Made by a program: the position numbers and the translations under genes. From Streptosporangiaceae bacterium (GTDB lineage: Bacteria; Actinomycetota; Actinomycetes; Streptosporangiales; Streptosporangiaceae): a DNA stretch of 55,568 nucleotides. Of this stretch, positions 17,400-26,977 are shown one piece after another. Each line of letters begins with the position of its first letter. Positions within the stretch are counted from its first letter, which is position 1. The notes below the pieces were generated by a model. It did no database searches. It was not told the origin of the DNA and worked only from the letters and a program-made list of their open reading frames with translations. The stretch covers positions 1 to 55,568 of the forward strand of contig JASHOL010000351.1 of the NCBI GenBank assembly GCA_030041135.1, read 5' to 3'.

Positions 17400-18083
17400 T
17401 CAGGACTCTTCGGCCGCTTGGGCCAGGATGCGCGCCAGCTCGGCCGGGGTGCTGATCATGGGCCAGTGACCGGAGTCGATATTGATGAAGGAGACGTTCT
17501 TGCTCTTCGCCAGCTCGGGGATCTCGCCCTCGTCGATCCACTCCCTGGCCTGTTCTGGGGTGAACTCCGGGCAGATGAGCACCACCGGTACTTCGTACCG
17601 GCGCTCGTCGGCCAGCCTGACCACCCCGCTCGTGACCCCTTCGGGTACCGGGATCGCGGCCGATTCGATGGCCTGTTTCGCGGCGTCATCCAGGTCGGCT
17701 GAGTCCGGCCCCTCGAACTCGCTCCAGCCGGGGAAGGGCACCGCGCCGTCCTTTACTGGAAAGCCGCCGAAGTACGTCTCCCCCGAGGAGGGCCACCCGC
17801 CGATGAGGGCGACCTTGCTGATCTTAGCGGGGCGGGCGTCGGCGGCGATCCACGCCAGGGTGGAGGCGGCGGAATGCCCGACCACCATGGGCCTGCCGTC
17901 AGCCTTGTCGACGGCCGCGAGCACGGCAGCCACCTGGTCCGCGAGCGTCGCGGCCGTGTTGCCATCACCCTGGCCAGGCAGCGTGACCGGCACGGCGTGG
18001 TAACCGCGGGCCTCGAGCTCGGCGGCGGTGTCACCCCAGACCGACCCGTCCAGCCACAGTCCAGCGATCAGCACGATGTCCAT
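17400..18083 (-). CDS. Alpha/beta hydrolase
   Basis: 227 residues. The nucleophile elbow is VVGHSAAST (Ser in GHSAA), an Asp-containing strand follows, and the catalytic His lies in NIDSGHWPM near the C-terminus. The oxyanion-side motif IAGLWLDGSVW is at the N-terminus. The ATG at 18083 with GAAGGGAA at 8 nt is preferred over longer frames. The substrate is unknown; such proteins include esterases and haloperoxidase-like enzymes. It is first in an operon with a GNAT gene and is divergent from a WYL regulator that probably controls it. Confidence 0.9.
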   Translation of the reverse strand: MDIVLIAGLWLDGSVWGDTAAELEARGYHAVPVTLPGQGDGNTAATLADQVAAVLAAVDKADGRPMVVGHSAASTLAWIAADARPAKISKVALIGGWPSSGETYFGGFPVKDGAVPFPGWSEFEGPDSADLDDAAKQAIESAAIPVPEGVTSGVVRLADERRYEVPVVLICPEFTPEQAREWIDEGEIPELAKSKNVSFINIDSGHWPMISTPAELARILAQAAEES

Positions 18084-18199
18084 GTCAGGTTCCCTTCTCC
18101 AGCGCGGCCCCGGTGCGTCCGCGTGATCGAGCGCGATTGCCTGCTGCCAGACCATAGTTCTGGTTCAGGACGATAGCGTTCCTGATTACCCTGACTCTT

Positions 18200-19237
18200 G
18201 TGAAAACCGATCTGAGTCCCACCGGGCGGGCGCTTCGGGCCCTCGAACTACTGCAAGCCCAGCCCGGCATCACCGCCGCCCAGCTTGGGGCGCAACTCGG
18301 GGTGACCGAGCGAGCGGCGCACCGCTATGTTGCGATCCTGCGCGAAGCGGGGATCCCGGTGGAGTCGACCAGGGGGCCCTATGGCGGCTACCGCGTCGGG
18401 CGGGGCATCCGGCTGCCGCCGCTGGTGTTCAGCGCGGCCGAGGCGCTCGGCCTGGTCATGGCCGTCCTCGACGGCAGCCACGCCGCAGCCGATGCTGACG
18501 ATCCGGTCGGTGCCGCCCTCGGCAAGATCATCCGGGCGTTGCCTGAGAACGTCGGCCGGCCGGCCGCCACGATGCGCGGGCATGCGTCCGCGGCGCCCGA
18601 CCGCAGGGCCGTGCGTCCTGGCACCGAGACCACCAGCGCTCTCGTCGCCGCCGTCGCAGCCCAGCAGCGCGTGCGCATCGGCTACCGCAGCGAGTCGGGC
18701 AGGCAGTGGGCCGAGAATGTCGACCCATGGGCCGTCGTCGTCCGGCATGGCCGCTGGTATCTGCTCTGCCACTCACATCGCGCCGCCGCGGTCCGCGCCT
18801 ACCGCATCGACCGGATCCGGTCGGTCGATGCGGGCGACGAGCAGTTCCGCTCACCCGACGACGTCGACTACGTGGACCTGCTGGAGCAGCACCTGGGAGC
18901 CGGCCGGGAGTTCGAGACCACGGTCGTGTTCGACGTTCCCCGCGACGAGGCCTCCCGGTATGTCGGGCCGCTAATGGGCCGTCTCGAGCCGATCGACGAC
19001 GGCGAGCGATGCGTCCTCACCGGGTCAACGAGCAACCCGTCCATGTACGCCGGGGAGTGGCTGGCGGCGATCCCGATCCCGTTCCACGTCGTGGGCGGGC
19101 CTGAGCTCCGCGACGCCGTCACGGATGTCGCCGAGCGGATGACCCGCGCCCTGAGCACCGGATCGGTCCCAGAGTCGGATGCGTTCAGCCGCGTACTCGC
19201 CGGCCGGCTGAGTAGACAGCGCGGACGTTCGTCTTGA
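18200..19237 (+). CDS. WYL-domain transcriptional regulator
   Basis: 345 residues. An N-terminal HTH_11 domain (about 8-60: RALRALELLQAQPGITAAQLGAQLGV) is followed by a WYL domain (about 145-215, containing WAVVVRHGRWYLLCHSHR) and a WCX-like C-terminus. WYL domains sense nucleic acids, nucleotides or other ligands; members often regulate a divergent gene. The likely target is the hydrolase-GNAT operon, 116 bp away on the other strand. The start is a GTG. The last 53 bp overlap the 3' end of the convergent amidohydrolase gene. Confidence 0.92.
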   Translation: MKTDLSPTGRALRALELLQAQPGITAAQLGAQLGVTERAAHRYVAILREAGIPVESTRGPYGGYRVGRGIRLPPLVFSAAEALGLVMAVLDGSHAAADADDPVGAALGKIIRALPENVGRPAATMRGHASAAPDRRAVRPGTETTSALVAAVAAQQRVRIGYRSESGRQWAENVDPWAVVVRHGRWYLLCHSHRAAAVRAYRIDRIRSVDAGDEQFRSPDDVDYVDLLEQHLGAGREFETTVVFDVPRDEASRYVGPLMGRLEPIDDGERCVLTGSTSNPSMYAGEWLAAIPIPFHVVGGPELRDAVTDVAERMTRALSTGSVPESDAFSRVLAGRLSRQRGRSS

Positions 19238-20390
19238 GGTTCTGAAGGTCAAACGGATCGCCTTCGAGGACGACGACGTCCGCCAGCATGCCGGGCCTGA
19301 TAGTGCCGGTCTCGTCCGCGAGTTGCAGCAGCTCAGCCGCCGATTTAGTCGTGGCAGTCAGGACCTGAGCTGGCGTCATGCCTCCGGCGGCCATAAGCGG
19401 CAGCTCATCAAGATTGGTGCCGTGCGGTCCGACGCCGCTGTCGGTACCCATTGCGACCTTCACTCCGGCGGCAACCGCCCGTGCGAACGCCTCGGCGTGC
19501 GTTGCCATCACCTCCTGAGCCTTGGCGACCACGCCTTCGGGCAGCTGACTGCCCGCCTTTGCCTCGTTGAGCACCGCGTGCGGAGCGACGAGGGTGGGAA
19601 CAAGCCACGTGCCAGAGCTCAGCATCATGTCGATGGCCTCGTCGTCGAGGTAGATGCCATGCTCGATGGATCGCACACCGGCCCGGATTGCGTTCTTGAT
19701 CCCGTCAGTCGCCTGGGCGTGCGCCATCACTGGCAGCCCGACGGCGGCGGCCTCGGCCATCAGCGCGTCGAGTTCGTCCGGCCGGAACTGGGCGTGCTTC
19801 GGGCTGTCGCGGGGCGAGAGGACGCCGCCCGAGGTGTGCACCTTGATGACGTCAGCACCCGCCCTGATGATCTCGCGCACGCGCTTGCGTACCTCTTCTG
19901 GTCCGTCGACGAGGCCCGCGGGGCGGCCTGGATGGGGCGACATCAGGAACGTGGTAATTCCCGACGGCAGCCAGCCGTCGCCGTGGCCGCCCGTCTGGCT
20001 CAGCGCGCTGATCGCGATCTTCATCCGTGGCCCGTCGATCAGGCCGTCCTCGACGGCACGCTGTACGCCGAGGTCGGCGCCACCAGCGTCGCGCACGGTG
20101 GTGATACCACAGTCAAGCGTCGCCGCCAGGTTGCGCGCTGCCTGGAAGAACTGGTAGGAGAACGGGCGCTGCAGCCGCCGCAGCAGATCGATCCCGGAGA
20201 CCATCACGTGCACGTGGCAGTCGAAGAAGCCCGGCAGCAGGGTCAGGCCGGACACGTCAACCTGCTCATCGCCGTCGAGCCCGATCCCGACGTCCACGAT
20301 CCGGCCCTCTTCGATCACGACATCCGCCGCGGCTATCGGGCTGCCCGTGCCATCGAATACTCGCCCGCCGCGCAGGACCGTCCTTGTCAT
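19185..20390 (-). CDS. Amidohydrolase family protein (imidazolonepropionase-like)
   Basis: 401 residues, metal-dependent hydrolase. The beta-sandwich plus barrel layout is clear, and the metal ligands are visible: GFFDCHVHVM (HxH), VIKVHTSGG (Lys, likely carbamylated), VMAHAQ (His), IEHGIYLDD (His) and MGTDSGVGPHG (Asp). The group includes prolidases and other C-N hydrolases; the substrate is unknown. The ATG at 20390 with GGAGG at 7 nt is chosen over a longer frame. The 3' end overlaps the WYL gene by 53 bp, which may give antisense interference. Confidence 0.92.
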   Translation of the reverse strand: MTRTVLRGGRVFDGTGSPIAAADVVIEEGRIVDVGIGLDGDEQVDVSGLTLLPGFFDCHVHVMVSGIDLLRRLQRPFSYQFFQAARNLAATLDCGITTVRDAGGADLGVQRAVEDGLIDGPRMKIAISALSQTGGHGDGWLPSGITTFLMSPHPGRPAGLVDGPEEVRKRVREIIRAGADVIKVHTSGGVLSPRDSPKHAQFRPDELDALMAEAAAVGLPVMAHAQATDGIKNAIRAGVRSIEHGIYLDDEAIDMMLSSGTWLVPTLVAPHAVLNEAKAGSQLPEGVVAKAQEVMATHAEAFARAVAAGVKVAMGTDSGVGPHGTNLDELPLMAAGGMTPAQVLTATTKSAAELLQLADETGTIRPGMLADVVVLEGDPFDLQNLKTNVRAVYSAGRRVRG

Positions 20391-20617
20391 CTGTTCGCCT
20401 CCATGACCGCGGCAGTGCCTTCGTGTCTCTGCTCGCACTTTCGCTCGCGCCGTCGGCGCCGGCGCCGGCGCATGCCGCGGGGTTTCTGCGTCCGTCTGTG
20501 CTCGCAGCGCAATGCCATCATTCCGTATCTTTTGTCCAGGCGGAGACGCGGTCCCCTGACCGGACCGGCCGGCGGCTGGCCAAAGCGCGCGGACACCCGC
20601 CGCCGAGGTAGCTCGCG

Positions 20618-21352
20618 CTAGGTGGCGGTGAAGCTGGCCAGCCCGCGGACGAGGATCTCCAGGCCGAGTTCGAAGCGCTCGTCGCTGGTCCCGGGGATCA
20701 TCATCTGGCCGCTGCGCGCGATGTGGACCAGGTTAGGGAACTGACCGGGCGGGAGGTTTTCCAGGTAACTGCGGTACTGGTCGGCCCAGCCCTGGATCTG
20801 CTCCGGGCCGGCCGTGCCGAACCGTTCGCGGTTGGACTCCTGCTCAAGCGCTGTAACCGCTATGTACCGGCCGAGCAAGTAGACCGCGTAGTCCGCGATA
20901 TTGTCTGGCAGGCCGCCGGCCCGCGCGAGGGCGAGGCCACCCTCGACCAGCCTGAGGCCGTTCGGACCCAGCGGCTGAGTGCCGACCATCGCCGCGGCGA
21001 GGCCGCGGTGCGCCAGGATGCCGCGCCGCGCCGACCTGGCGAACTCCTTGACCTGCTCCTGCCACTTGGCCGGGTCGGGCTCGGGTATCTCGAACTCGCC
21101 GAGTACCCGGTCCAGCACGAGGTCGATCAGCTGCTCTTTGCTTGACACGTGGACATACAGCGAGGCGGGGCCGGTGCCGAGGACATCGGCCACGGCTCGC
21201 ATCGACAGGGCAGGCAGGCCTTGTTCGTCCACGACCTTCAGCGCGGCATTGACGATCGCTTCCCGGCTCAGTGGCTGCCTGGTCCGCTTGGGCTCGCGGT
21301 ACTGGTCCCACGGGAGGAACGGAGCGCCGCCTTCAGGGCGAGCCGTCGCCAT
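20618..21352 (-). CDS. TetR/AcrR family regulator
   Basis: 244 residues. The N-terminal HTH reads SREAIVNAALKVVDEQGLPALSMRAVADVLGTGPASLYVHVSSKEQL (about 27-73). The C-terminal ligand domain ends in LGLEILVRGLASF. The ATG at 21352 with GGAGG upstream is the likely start; the frame stays open further but that part covers the operator region. It is divergent from a DHA2 efflux pump, so it is the probable drug-responsive repressor of that pump. Confidence 0.92.
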   Translation of the reverse strand: MATARPEGGAPFLPWDQYREPKRTRQPLSREAIVNAALKVVDEQGLPALSMRAVADVLGTGPASLYVHVSSKEQLIDLVLDRVLGEFEIPEPDPAKWQEQVKEFARSARRGILAHRGLAAAMVGTQPLGPNGLRLVEGGLALARAGGLPDNIADYAVYLLGRYIAVTALEQESNRERFGTAGPEQIQGWADQYRSYLENLPPGQFPNLVHIARSGQMMIPGTSDERFELGLEILVRGLASFTAT

Positions 21353-21373
21353 CGTCACCACCTCCAGCCTGCA

Positions 21374-21479
21374 CGAACAGTGTACGGAAACTGCGAACAT
21401 GCTACACCCTGCGAACGACAATCGCAATGCGAACAATGTTCTTGACACATATGCTGTTCGGTATACAGAATGCTGTTCG
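21374..21479. promoter_or_regulatory. Six-copy CGAAC(A) operator array and efflux promoter
   Basis: CGAACA or CGAAC occurs at 21374, 21394, 21412 and 21430; its complement TGTTCG occurs at 21455 and 21474. GAAC-AAT-GTTC at 21431-21441 is a perfect inverted repeat. A sigma-70-like TTGACA lies at 21442-21447, with TACAGAAT about 16 bp later as the -10 of the efflux gene, so bound repressor would cover it. The array spans the region between the TetR and pump genes. Confidence 0.65.
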
Positions 21480-21506
21480 TGACAGACGCCGTTTGGAGGA
21501 CCTGAG

Positions 21507-23009
21507 ATGTCAGTCCTAGACACCCGCATCACGCCGACCGAGCCCGCATGTGCGCCCGCCATTCCGGCGTCAGGGGCAGCCGCCCCTGCGTCGGCGCAAG
21601 GCGAGCGCCGGTTGCTTCTCGCCATGTTCACGATCGTCGGGGCCAGCGTGATGGACCTGCTCGACTCGACCATCGTCAACGTCGCCGGCCCGGCGCTGCG
21701 CCGCGACATTGGCGCCTCATCGAGCGCGCTGCAGTGGATCGTCGCCGGCTACACACTGGCGTTCGCCTGCATGCTGATCACCGGGGCGCGCCTGGGCGAC
21801 GTGCTCGGCCGCAAGCGGATGTTCCTCATCGGGGTCGCCGGCTTCGTGACCAGCTCGGTGCTGTGCAGCGCCGCGGTGAACGCGCAGATGCTGATCGCCA
21901 CCCGGACAGCGCAAGGCGCGTTCGCGGCCGTGATGATCCCCCAGGGGCTGGGCCTGATCCGCACCATCTACCCGCCGGAGCAAAGGGCCAGGGCGCTCGC
22001 AGTATTCGGCCCGGCCCTGGCCATCAGCGCCGCCGCCGGTCCGGTGGTCGGCGGGGCGCTCGTCGACGGCGACGTGCTCGGGCTGGGCTGGCGGGCTATC
22101 TTCCTGCTCAATGCGCCGGTCGGGCTGGTCGCGCTGGCTGGGGCCGCAAGGCTGCTGCCATCGGACGCGCGACACCGCTCGCGGGCCACCGCGCCGAGGC
22201 TTGACCTGGTCGGCTTGGTACTAGCGACCGGGGCGGCACTGCTGCTCGTCTACCCGCTAGTGCAGGGCCGCGAGGCCGGGTGGCCGGACTGGGCATTCGC
22301 CATGATGGCCGCGTCCGTGCCGGCTTTCGGCATCTTCGCGTTGCACCAGCGGGCCAGGCAGCGCTCCGGACGCGACCCGCTGGTGGAGACCAGCATCTGG
22401 CGCAAGCAGGCGTTCTGCTTCGGCACGGCGTTCGTGCTGTTGTTCTTCGGCTCGATGAGCGGGATGTTCTTCATCCTCACTCAGTTCATGCAGCTCGGCG
22501 AGCACTTCACGCCGCTGCACGCCGGCCTGAGCATGCTGCCGTGGTCGGTCGGCGGAGTCATCAGCATCGGCGTGGCCCAGGCCGTGGCAGGCAAGGCCGG
22601 GCCGCGGCGGATGATCCAGGCCGGCGTAACGGTCATGGCTGCGAGCCTGCTCGGCACCGCCTGGACGGTCCACGACTTCGGCATCGCCGTCAGCAGCTGG
22701 GACCTGGCCCCCGCGCTGTTCGGCGCCGGCTTCGGCGTCGGCCTGGTGTTCGCACCGTTCTTCGGCACCGTGCTCGCCGCGGTGGAAGAGCACGAGGTGA
22801 GTTCCGCCAGCGGAGTCGTGAACGCCATACAGCAGCTCGGCAGTGTGCTCGGAGTGGCTGGTCTGGGCACGCTGTTTTTCGACCGCATCAGCACCCACGG
22901 TGCCAGCGCCGCCGCGGCCCCGGTGTTCATCGTCACCGCTGCCGTACTGGCCGTGGCCTGGCTCGTCGGGTTCGCCATGCCGAAGACGGCGCGCGCCGCC
23001 CAACAGTGA
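21507..23009 (+). CDS. DHA2 family MFS drug efflux transporter
   Basis: 500 residues with about 14 hydrophobic helices, as in EmrB/QacA pumps. The helix 1 signature is VMDLLDSTIVNVAGPALRRDI, the loop 2-3 motif is GARLGDVLGRKRMFLIG, and motif C lies in AISAAAGPVVGGAL. It uses the proton gradient to export drugs or secondary metabolites. GGAGG lies 7 nt before the ATG. The divergent TetR gene and the operator array indicate induction by the exported compound. Confidence 0.94.
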   Translation: MSVLDTRITPTEPACAPAIPASGAAAPASAQGERRLLLAMFTIVGASVMDLLDSTIVNVAGPALRRDIGASSSALQWIVAGYTLAFACMLITGARLGDVLGRKRMFLIGVAGFVTSSVLCSAAVNAQMLIATRTAQGAFAAVMIPQGLGLIRTIYPPEQRARALAVFGPALAISAAAGPVVGGALVDGDVLGLGWRAIFLLNAPVGLVALAGAARLLPSDARHRSRATAPRLDLVGLVLATGAALLLVYPLVQGREAGWPDWAFAMMAASVPAFGIFALHQRARQRSGRDPLVETSIWRKQAFCFGTAFVLLFFGSMSGMFFILTQFMQLGEHFTPLHAGLSMLPWSVGGVISIGVAQAVAGKAGPRRMIQAGVTVMAASLLGTAWTVHDFGIAVSSWDLAPALFGAGFGVGLVFAPFFGTVLAAVEEHEVSSASGVVNAIQQLGSVLGVAGLGTLFFDRISTHGASAAAAPVFIVTAAVLAVAWLVGFAMPKTARAAQQ

Positions 23010-23071
23010 CCATCGCAACGGTCCCCGGATCCGCCCCTATGGGTGAGCTGCAGTAACGTTTGGCTCAGTGC

Positions 23072-23109
23072 GACTTGCCCGGCAACACCACATCGTTGCC
23101 GGGCAAGTC
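23072..23109. terminator. Bidirectional terminator hairpin
   Basis: A perfect 15-bp stem (gacttgcccggcaac and its complement) encloses an 8-nt loop. It lies between the end of the efflux gene at 23009 and the stop of the convergent secreted-protein gene at 23116, so it can serve both. Confidence 0.85.
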
Positions 23110-23115
23110 CTAGCA

Positions 23116-23592
23116 CTACTTGAGGCAATTAGATGTACCGTTCGCAGCCGTCACGGTCTTCGTGCCCGAACCACTCTCCGGCAGAGTGCACAGATTCCAG
23201 TGGCCCGGCGTCGCGTATGCATTGTTCGCCCGCAGATTGAAATTGGCGGGAGACCAGATGACAGCAATATGGCTGCCGTCGGCGAACGTCCTGCTCATGG
23301 TGTTGAGGGTCTGCGAACTGCCGTCCAGGAGCCACAGCGTGCAGTTATCGCCGTAGCGGCTGGCCCCGTAGTCGCAGACTGCCGCCTCTGTGATGCCCTC
23401 AGCCACGTGCAGCTTGAGCTGCCATCCGGTGCTGGCCGCGTGGTGAGTCGCGGCGGCGGCGGTCGACCCGGAGCTGGTATCCGCCTGCGCGGCCACCGTT
23501 GTTGCGTACGTGACGCACGCAATGATCGCCGCACTGGCAACGGCTACACCCGCGAACTTCTTCGTGATGGGCCTTCTGACAATCAGCTTCAC
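23116..23592 (-). CDS. Small secreted protein of unknown function
   Basis: 158 residues. A signal peptide is evident (positive MKLIVRRPITKK, hydrophobic core, cleavage after TTVAAQA near residue 36). The mature part has four Cys (CDY, NCT, LCT, NCL), enough for two disulfides, and ends at NCLK. No family is recognised. The GTG at 23592 with AGGAGAAAGG upstream is chosen; a much longer open frame exists but its extra part is not protein-like. It is single and ends at a strong hairpin. Confidence 0.75.
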   Translation of the reverse strand: MKLIVRRPITKKFAGVAVASAAIIACVTYATTVAAQADTSSGSTAAAATHHAASTGWQLKLHVAEGITEAAVCDYGASRYGDNCTLWLLDGSSQTLNTMSRTFADGSHIAVIWSPANFNLRANNAYATPGHWNLCTLPESGSGTKTVTAANGTSNCLK

Positions 23593-23773
23593 AGCTACAG
23601 CCTTTCTCCTGCCGATTGGGTGAAATCGCCACAAGCCCCAGTGAGCATTCCATGCTCCGGTAGCAGATCGGTAGCATCCGCATAGCGCCCGGCCGGTTCT
23701 CTGCTGCACCGCGCGGCGCAGGCACTGCCTTGCAGCAGGCGTAGCCCTCGGCATGCGGCCGCGAACGCCGTCG

Positions 23774-26700
23774 CTATCCGCAATTCGGATCAGATGACTT
23801 GTTGCCGAGCGGAACTGGCATGCGGGACGAAGCCGAGTCGCCGCGACCAGGGCGAGCGGGCGGCGTCGGAGGCGGTAGTACCACGAACGTCTTGTGCTGG
23901 CTGTCGGTGTCGTCACGGCCGCTATGGCCGCCGATGGCGAGCCGGGCGCGTAGTTCGCGGGCCTCGTGGGCACCGATGGCGGGGTAGATGGTGAGCGCTT
24001 CCCGCCAGTGGCGCCGGGCCTGAAGCGAGTCTCCGCCGGCTTGGCAGGCGCGGGCGAGGCTGATGTGCGCGCGGGCCTGTACCCATGGCGAGCCGGCCTC
24101 CGAAGCGAGCCGGAGAGCGGCGGCGTGCTGTGCACGTGCCTGATCGACTTCGCCTTTCTGGAAGAGAACGTCACCGAGGCAGTTTTGCGCGTCGGCTTGG
24201 AGGCTCCGGGCGCCCACCTTGCCCGCCATGGCCAGAGCCTGCTCAAAGTTCCCGGCAGCTTGGTCATAGCGGCCAAGCCCGAGGTAAACCTCGCCGAGTT
24301 TGATCAGGATCTCGGTTTCGCCCATCGTGAGGCGTAGTTCCCTGAACAAGTCCTGGGCCTGCTGGAGGTATCCGGCCGCGTGCTGGAAGCGGCCTAGCCG
24401 CAGGCCGATTACGCCGAGTCTGGTCAGCGCCCAGGCCTCGCCCTCATGATCGCTGATCTGGCGGGACGCGTTCAGGGCCTGCCAGTGATTGCCAGCCGCC
24501 TCGCGGTATCGGCCTTGCCGCTGCCAGGTCAGGCCGAGGTTGCCGAGCGTGCGTGCCTCGCCGAAGCGGTCACCAATGTCACGGTAGATGGCGACGGCGT
24601 CCTCCTGATGACCTGCGGCCTGCTCGAAGTGGCCCAGATCCTTCTCAACACTTCCCATGCCGGCCAGCACGTGAGCCTCGCCTTCGCGGTTGCCCGCCGC
24701 ACGGAACAGGGCCAGTGCCTGCCGGTAGCGGCCAGCGGCCTGCGGAAGGCGGCTTTGCTGCGCGTCGACATGGCCTATCAGCATGAGCGCCATCGCCTCG
24801 GCAGGGCGATCACCGATGCGGCGGGCGGCGCCGAGCGCATGGCTGAAGAGAGTGATTGCCTCGGGGAAACGGGCGGAGTTGTACAGGTAAGTTGCGAGGA
24901 TCGGGGCCATCCGGGCGGCGTGGCCGGGCCAGTCGTGAGCGGCGGCATGCCCGGAGCCGACCACCAAGGCAGCGCACTCGCCATCCAGCCATTTCCGCGC
25001 CGCTGCTGGATCGGCCAGCAGCGGGACCGGGGTGGCGGGCCGGGGGATGCTGGGACGGCGGCCGCGTGAGGCCGGGAACAGGTTGTCCATGGCCGCCGCG
25101 GCCGAGTGGAGGTAGTGGTCGAACAGGCGCGTCAGCGCAGCCCGCTGTTCCTCGTGCCCGTCCACGGTGGCCGACAGTTCGCGGGCGTAGCCGCGGAGCA
25201 GGTCGTGCATGGCGTATCGGCCTGGTGCGACGGGCCGGACCAGGTGCGCGCGGGCGAGGCCCTCAAGTACGCGGCGGGCCTGCGGCCGGGTCGCGCCGGC
25301 CAGGGCGGCGACTGCGTACGCCTCCATATCGGGGCCGGGATGCAATCCGAGCAGCCGGAACGTCCGGGCGGCCTCGGCGCCGAGGCGCCGGTAGGACCAG
25401 GAGAACACGACCCGGACCTGGCTATGAAGGTCACCGTCGGCCGCCAGCAGGTCCAGCCGGGAGCCTGCGTCGGCGAGCTCGCCGGACAGCGCGGCCAGCG
25501 AAGCGGCCGGGCGACTGGCCGCCAGCTGCGCGGCTATTCTCAGCGCGAGAGGTAGTCGGCAGCACTGGCCGGCCAGCTCGGCAGCCGCGACGGGATCGGC
25601 GTCCACACGGGCACCGATCAGCGTCCGGAGCAGGGCGACCGCGTCCTCGGGCGGGAGCACGTCCAGGTCCAGGCGGGCAGCGCCGTCCCTTGCTACCAGC
25701 CCGGCCAGCGCGTCCCTGCTGGTCACCAGCACGGCGCAGGTGGCAGTGCCGGGCAGCAGCGGCCGCACCTGATCAGGCGACCCGGCGTTGTCCAGCACGA
25801 TCAGCATCTGTTTGCCGGCCACCAGGCTGCGGTAACGGGCGGCGCGCTGGTCCGCCTCGGGCGGGATGTCCTGGCCGGGCACGCCCAAGGACCGTAGGAA
25901 CCCGGCCAGCGCATCTGCGGCGGGCATCGGCGGGCCGGGGTCGTAGCCGCGCAAGTTCACGTACAGCTGCCCGTCGGGGAACCGGCCGGCCACCTGGTGG
26001 CTCCAGTGCACCGCCAGGGCGGTCTTGCCAACTCCGGCGGCACCGCCGATCGAGGAGATCACGACGGCCTCGGGAGCCTGCTTACCTGGCCGATCGAGCA
26101 GTTCGGTCATCGCCTGGAGTTCGGCTGAACGGCCGGTGAAGCCGGGCACCGTCGGCGGCAGTTCCCGCGGAGTGATCGGCTGCCGTCTGGCCTGCTCGGG
26201 CCGGATGCTCTCGGTGACCGCGAGAGCTGGGTCGGCCGACAGCATCTGGTGATGCAGTTCGCGAAGGCCAGCTCCGGGCTCGACGCCGAGTTCGGCGACC
26301 ACTATTTCGCGGGCACGCTGATAGGCAGCCAGTGCCTCAGCCTGGCGCCCTGACCGGTACAGGGCCAGCATCAGCAGGGAATACAGGTGCTCCCGCAGCG
26401 GGTGGGCGGCGGTGAGCCGCTCCAGTTCGGCGATCACCTCAGCGTGGCGGCCCAGGTGAAGATCCGCGTCTAGCCGCGTCTCTATCGCCTGCACCCGCAG
26501 CTCCACCAGCCGTGGCACCTCCCGCTGCACCAGCGCGTCCGACTCCGCGTCCGCCAGCGGCTCCCCCCGCCACAGCGCCAGCGAGGCACGGGCCTGACGG
26601 GCCGCGTCCTGCCAGGCGCCCTCCTGGGCCGACGCCCGCGCGGCTTCCAGTAGCGCCTCGAACCGGTACACGTCCAGCTCATCATCGGCCACCCGGATCA

Positions 26701-26977
26701 GGTACCCCGGTGGCTGAGTACAGAGCCGCTCCCGACCAGCGGGCCCCAGCACCTGCCGCAACCGCTTGACGTAATTCCGTATGCTCGCCTCTGCCGACGA
26801 GGGCGGCTCCGGCCCCCACAACACCTCGGCCAGCACTGATGCCGGTACCAGGTGACCGGCATTGAGCAGCAGTACCGATAGCAGCACCCGCTGCTTTCCC
26901 CTCGGCACCGGCACGTCCGCCCCATTGGAGCGCACCACAAGCGGGCCGAGCAGGCCGAATTCCATTTCCCGTTCCAT
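23774..26977 (-). CDS. AfsR/SARP-type regulator with BTAD, NB-ARC and TPR domains
   Basis: About 1067 residues. An OmpR-like DNA-binding domain (1-95: MEFGLLGPLVVRSNGADVPV, ASIRNYVKRLRQVLG) and a bacterial transcriptional activation domain (100-255) are followed by an NB-ARC ATPase with P-loop SIGGAAGVGKTALAVHW near 312 and Walker B MLIVLDNAG. From about 660 tetratricopeptide repeats run to the end. Such proteins activate secondary-metabolite genes, but no biosynthetic cluster is in the window. Starts at 26977 or 26965 fit the family; a GTG at 27205 would add 76 residues of non-coding character. Confidence 0.93.
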   Translation of the reverse strand: MEREMEFGLLGPLVVRSNGADVPVPRGKQRVLLSVLLLNAGHLVPASVLAEVLWGPEPPSSAEASIRNYVKRLRQVLGPAGRERLCTQPPGYLIRVADDELDVYRFEALLEAARASAQEGAWQDAARQARASLALWRGEPLADAESDALVQREVPRLVELRVQAIETRLDADLHLGRHAEVIAELERLTAAHPLREHLYSLLMLALYRSGRQAEALAAYQRAREIVVAELGVEPGAGLRELHHQMLSADPALAVTESIRPEQARRQPITPRELPPTVPGFTGRSAELQAMTELLDRPGKQAPEAVVISSIGGAAGVGKTALAVHWSHQVAGRFPDGQLYVNLRGYDPGPPMPAADALAGFLRSLGVPGQDIPPEADQRAARYRSLVAGKQMLIVLDNAGSPDQVRPLLPGTATCAVLVTSRDALAGLVARDGAARLDLDVLPPEDAVALLRTLIGARVDADPVAAAELAGQCCRLPLALRIAAQLAASRPAASLAALSGELADAGSRLDLLAADGDLHSQVRVVFSWSYRRLGAEAARTFRLLGLHPGPDMEAYAVAALAGATRPQARRVLEGLARAHLVRPVAPGRYAMHDLLRGYARELSATVDGHEEQRAALTRLFDHYLHSAAAAMDNLFPASRGRRPSIPRPATPVPLLADPAAARKWLDGECAALVVGSGHAAAHDWPGHAARMAPILATYLYNSARFPEAITLFSHALGAARRIGDRPAEAMALMLIGHVDAQQSRLPQAAGRYRQALALFRAAGNREGEAHVLAGMGSVEKDLGHFEQAAGHQEDAVAIYRDIGDRFGEARTLGNLGLTWQRQGRYREAAGNHWQALNASRQISDHEGEAWALTRLGVIGLRLGRFQHAAGYLQQAQDLFRELRLTMGETEILIKLGEVYLGLGRYDQAAGNFEQALAMAGKVGARSLQADAQNCLGDVLFQKGEVDQARAQHAAALRLASEAGSPWVQARAHISLARACQAGGDSLQARRHWREALTIYPAIGAHEARELRARLAIGGHSGRDDTDSQHKTFVVLPPPTPPARPGRGDSASSRMPVPLGNKSSDPNCG

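Noticed and set aside
19323-20621. Plus-strand open frame of 432 codons
   Set aside because: Antisense of the amidohydrolase, which has all metal ligands.
24856-26139. Plus-strand open frame of 427 codons inside the SARP gene
   Set aside because: Composition is dominated by Arg, Gly and Pro as expected for a shadow frame, and the minus strand holds NB-ARC and TPR motifs.
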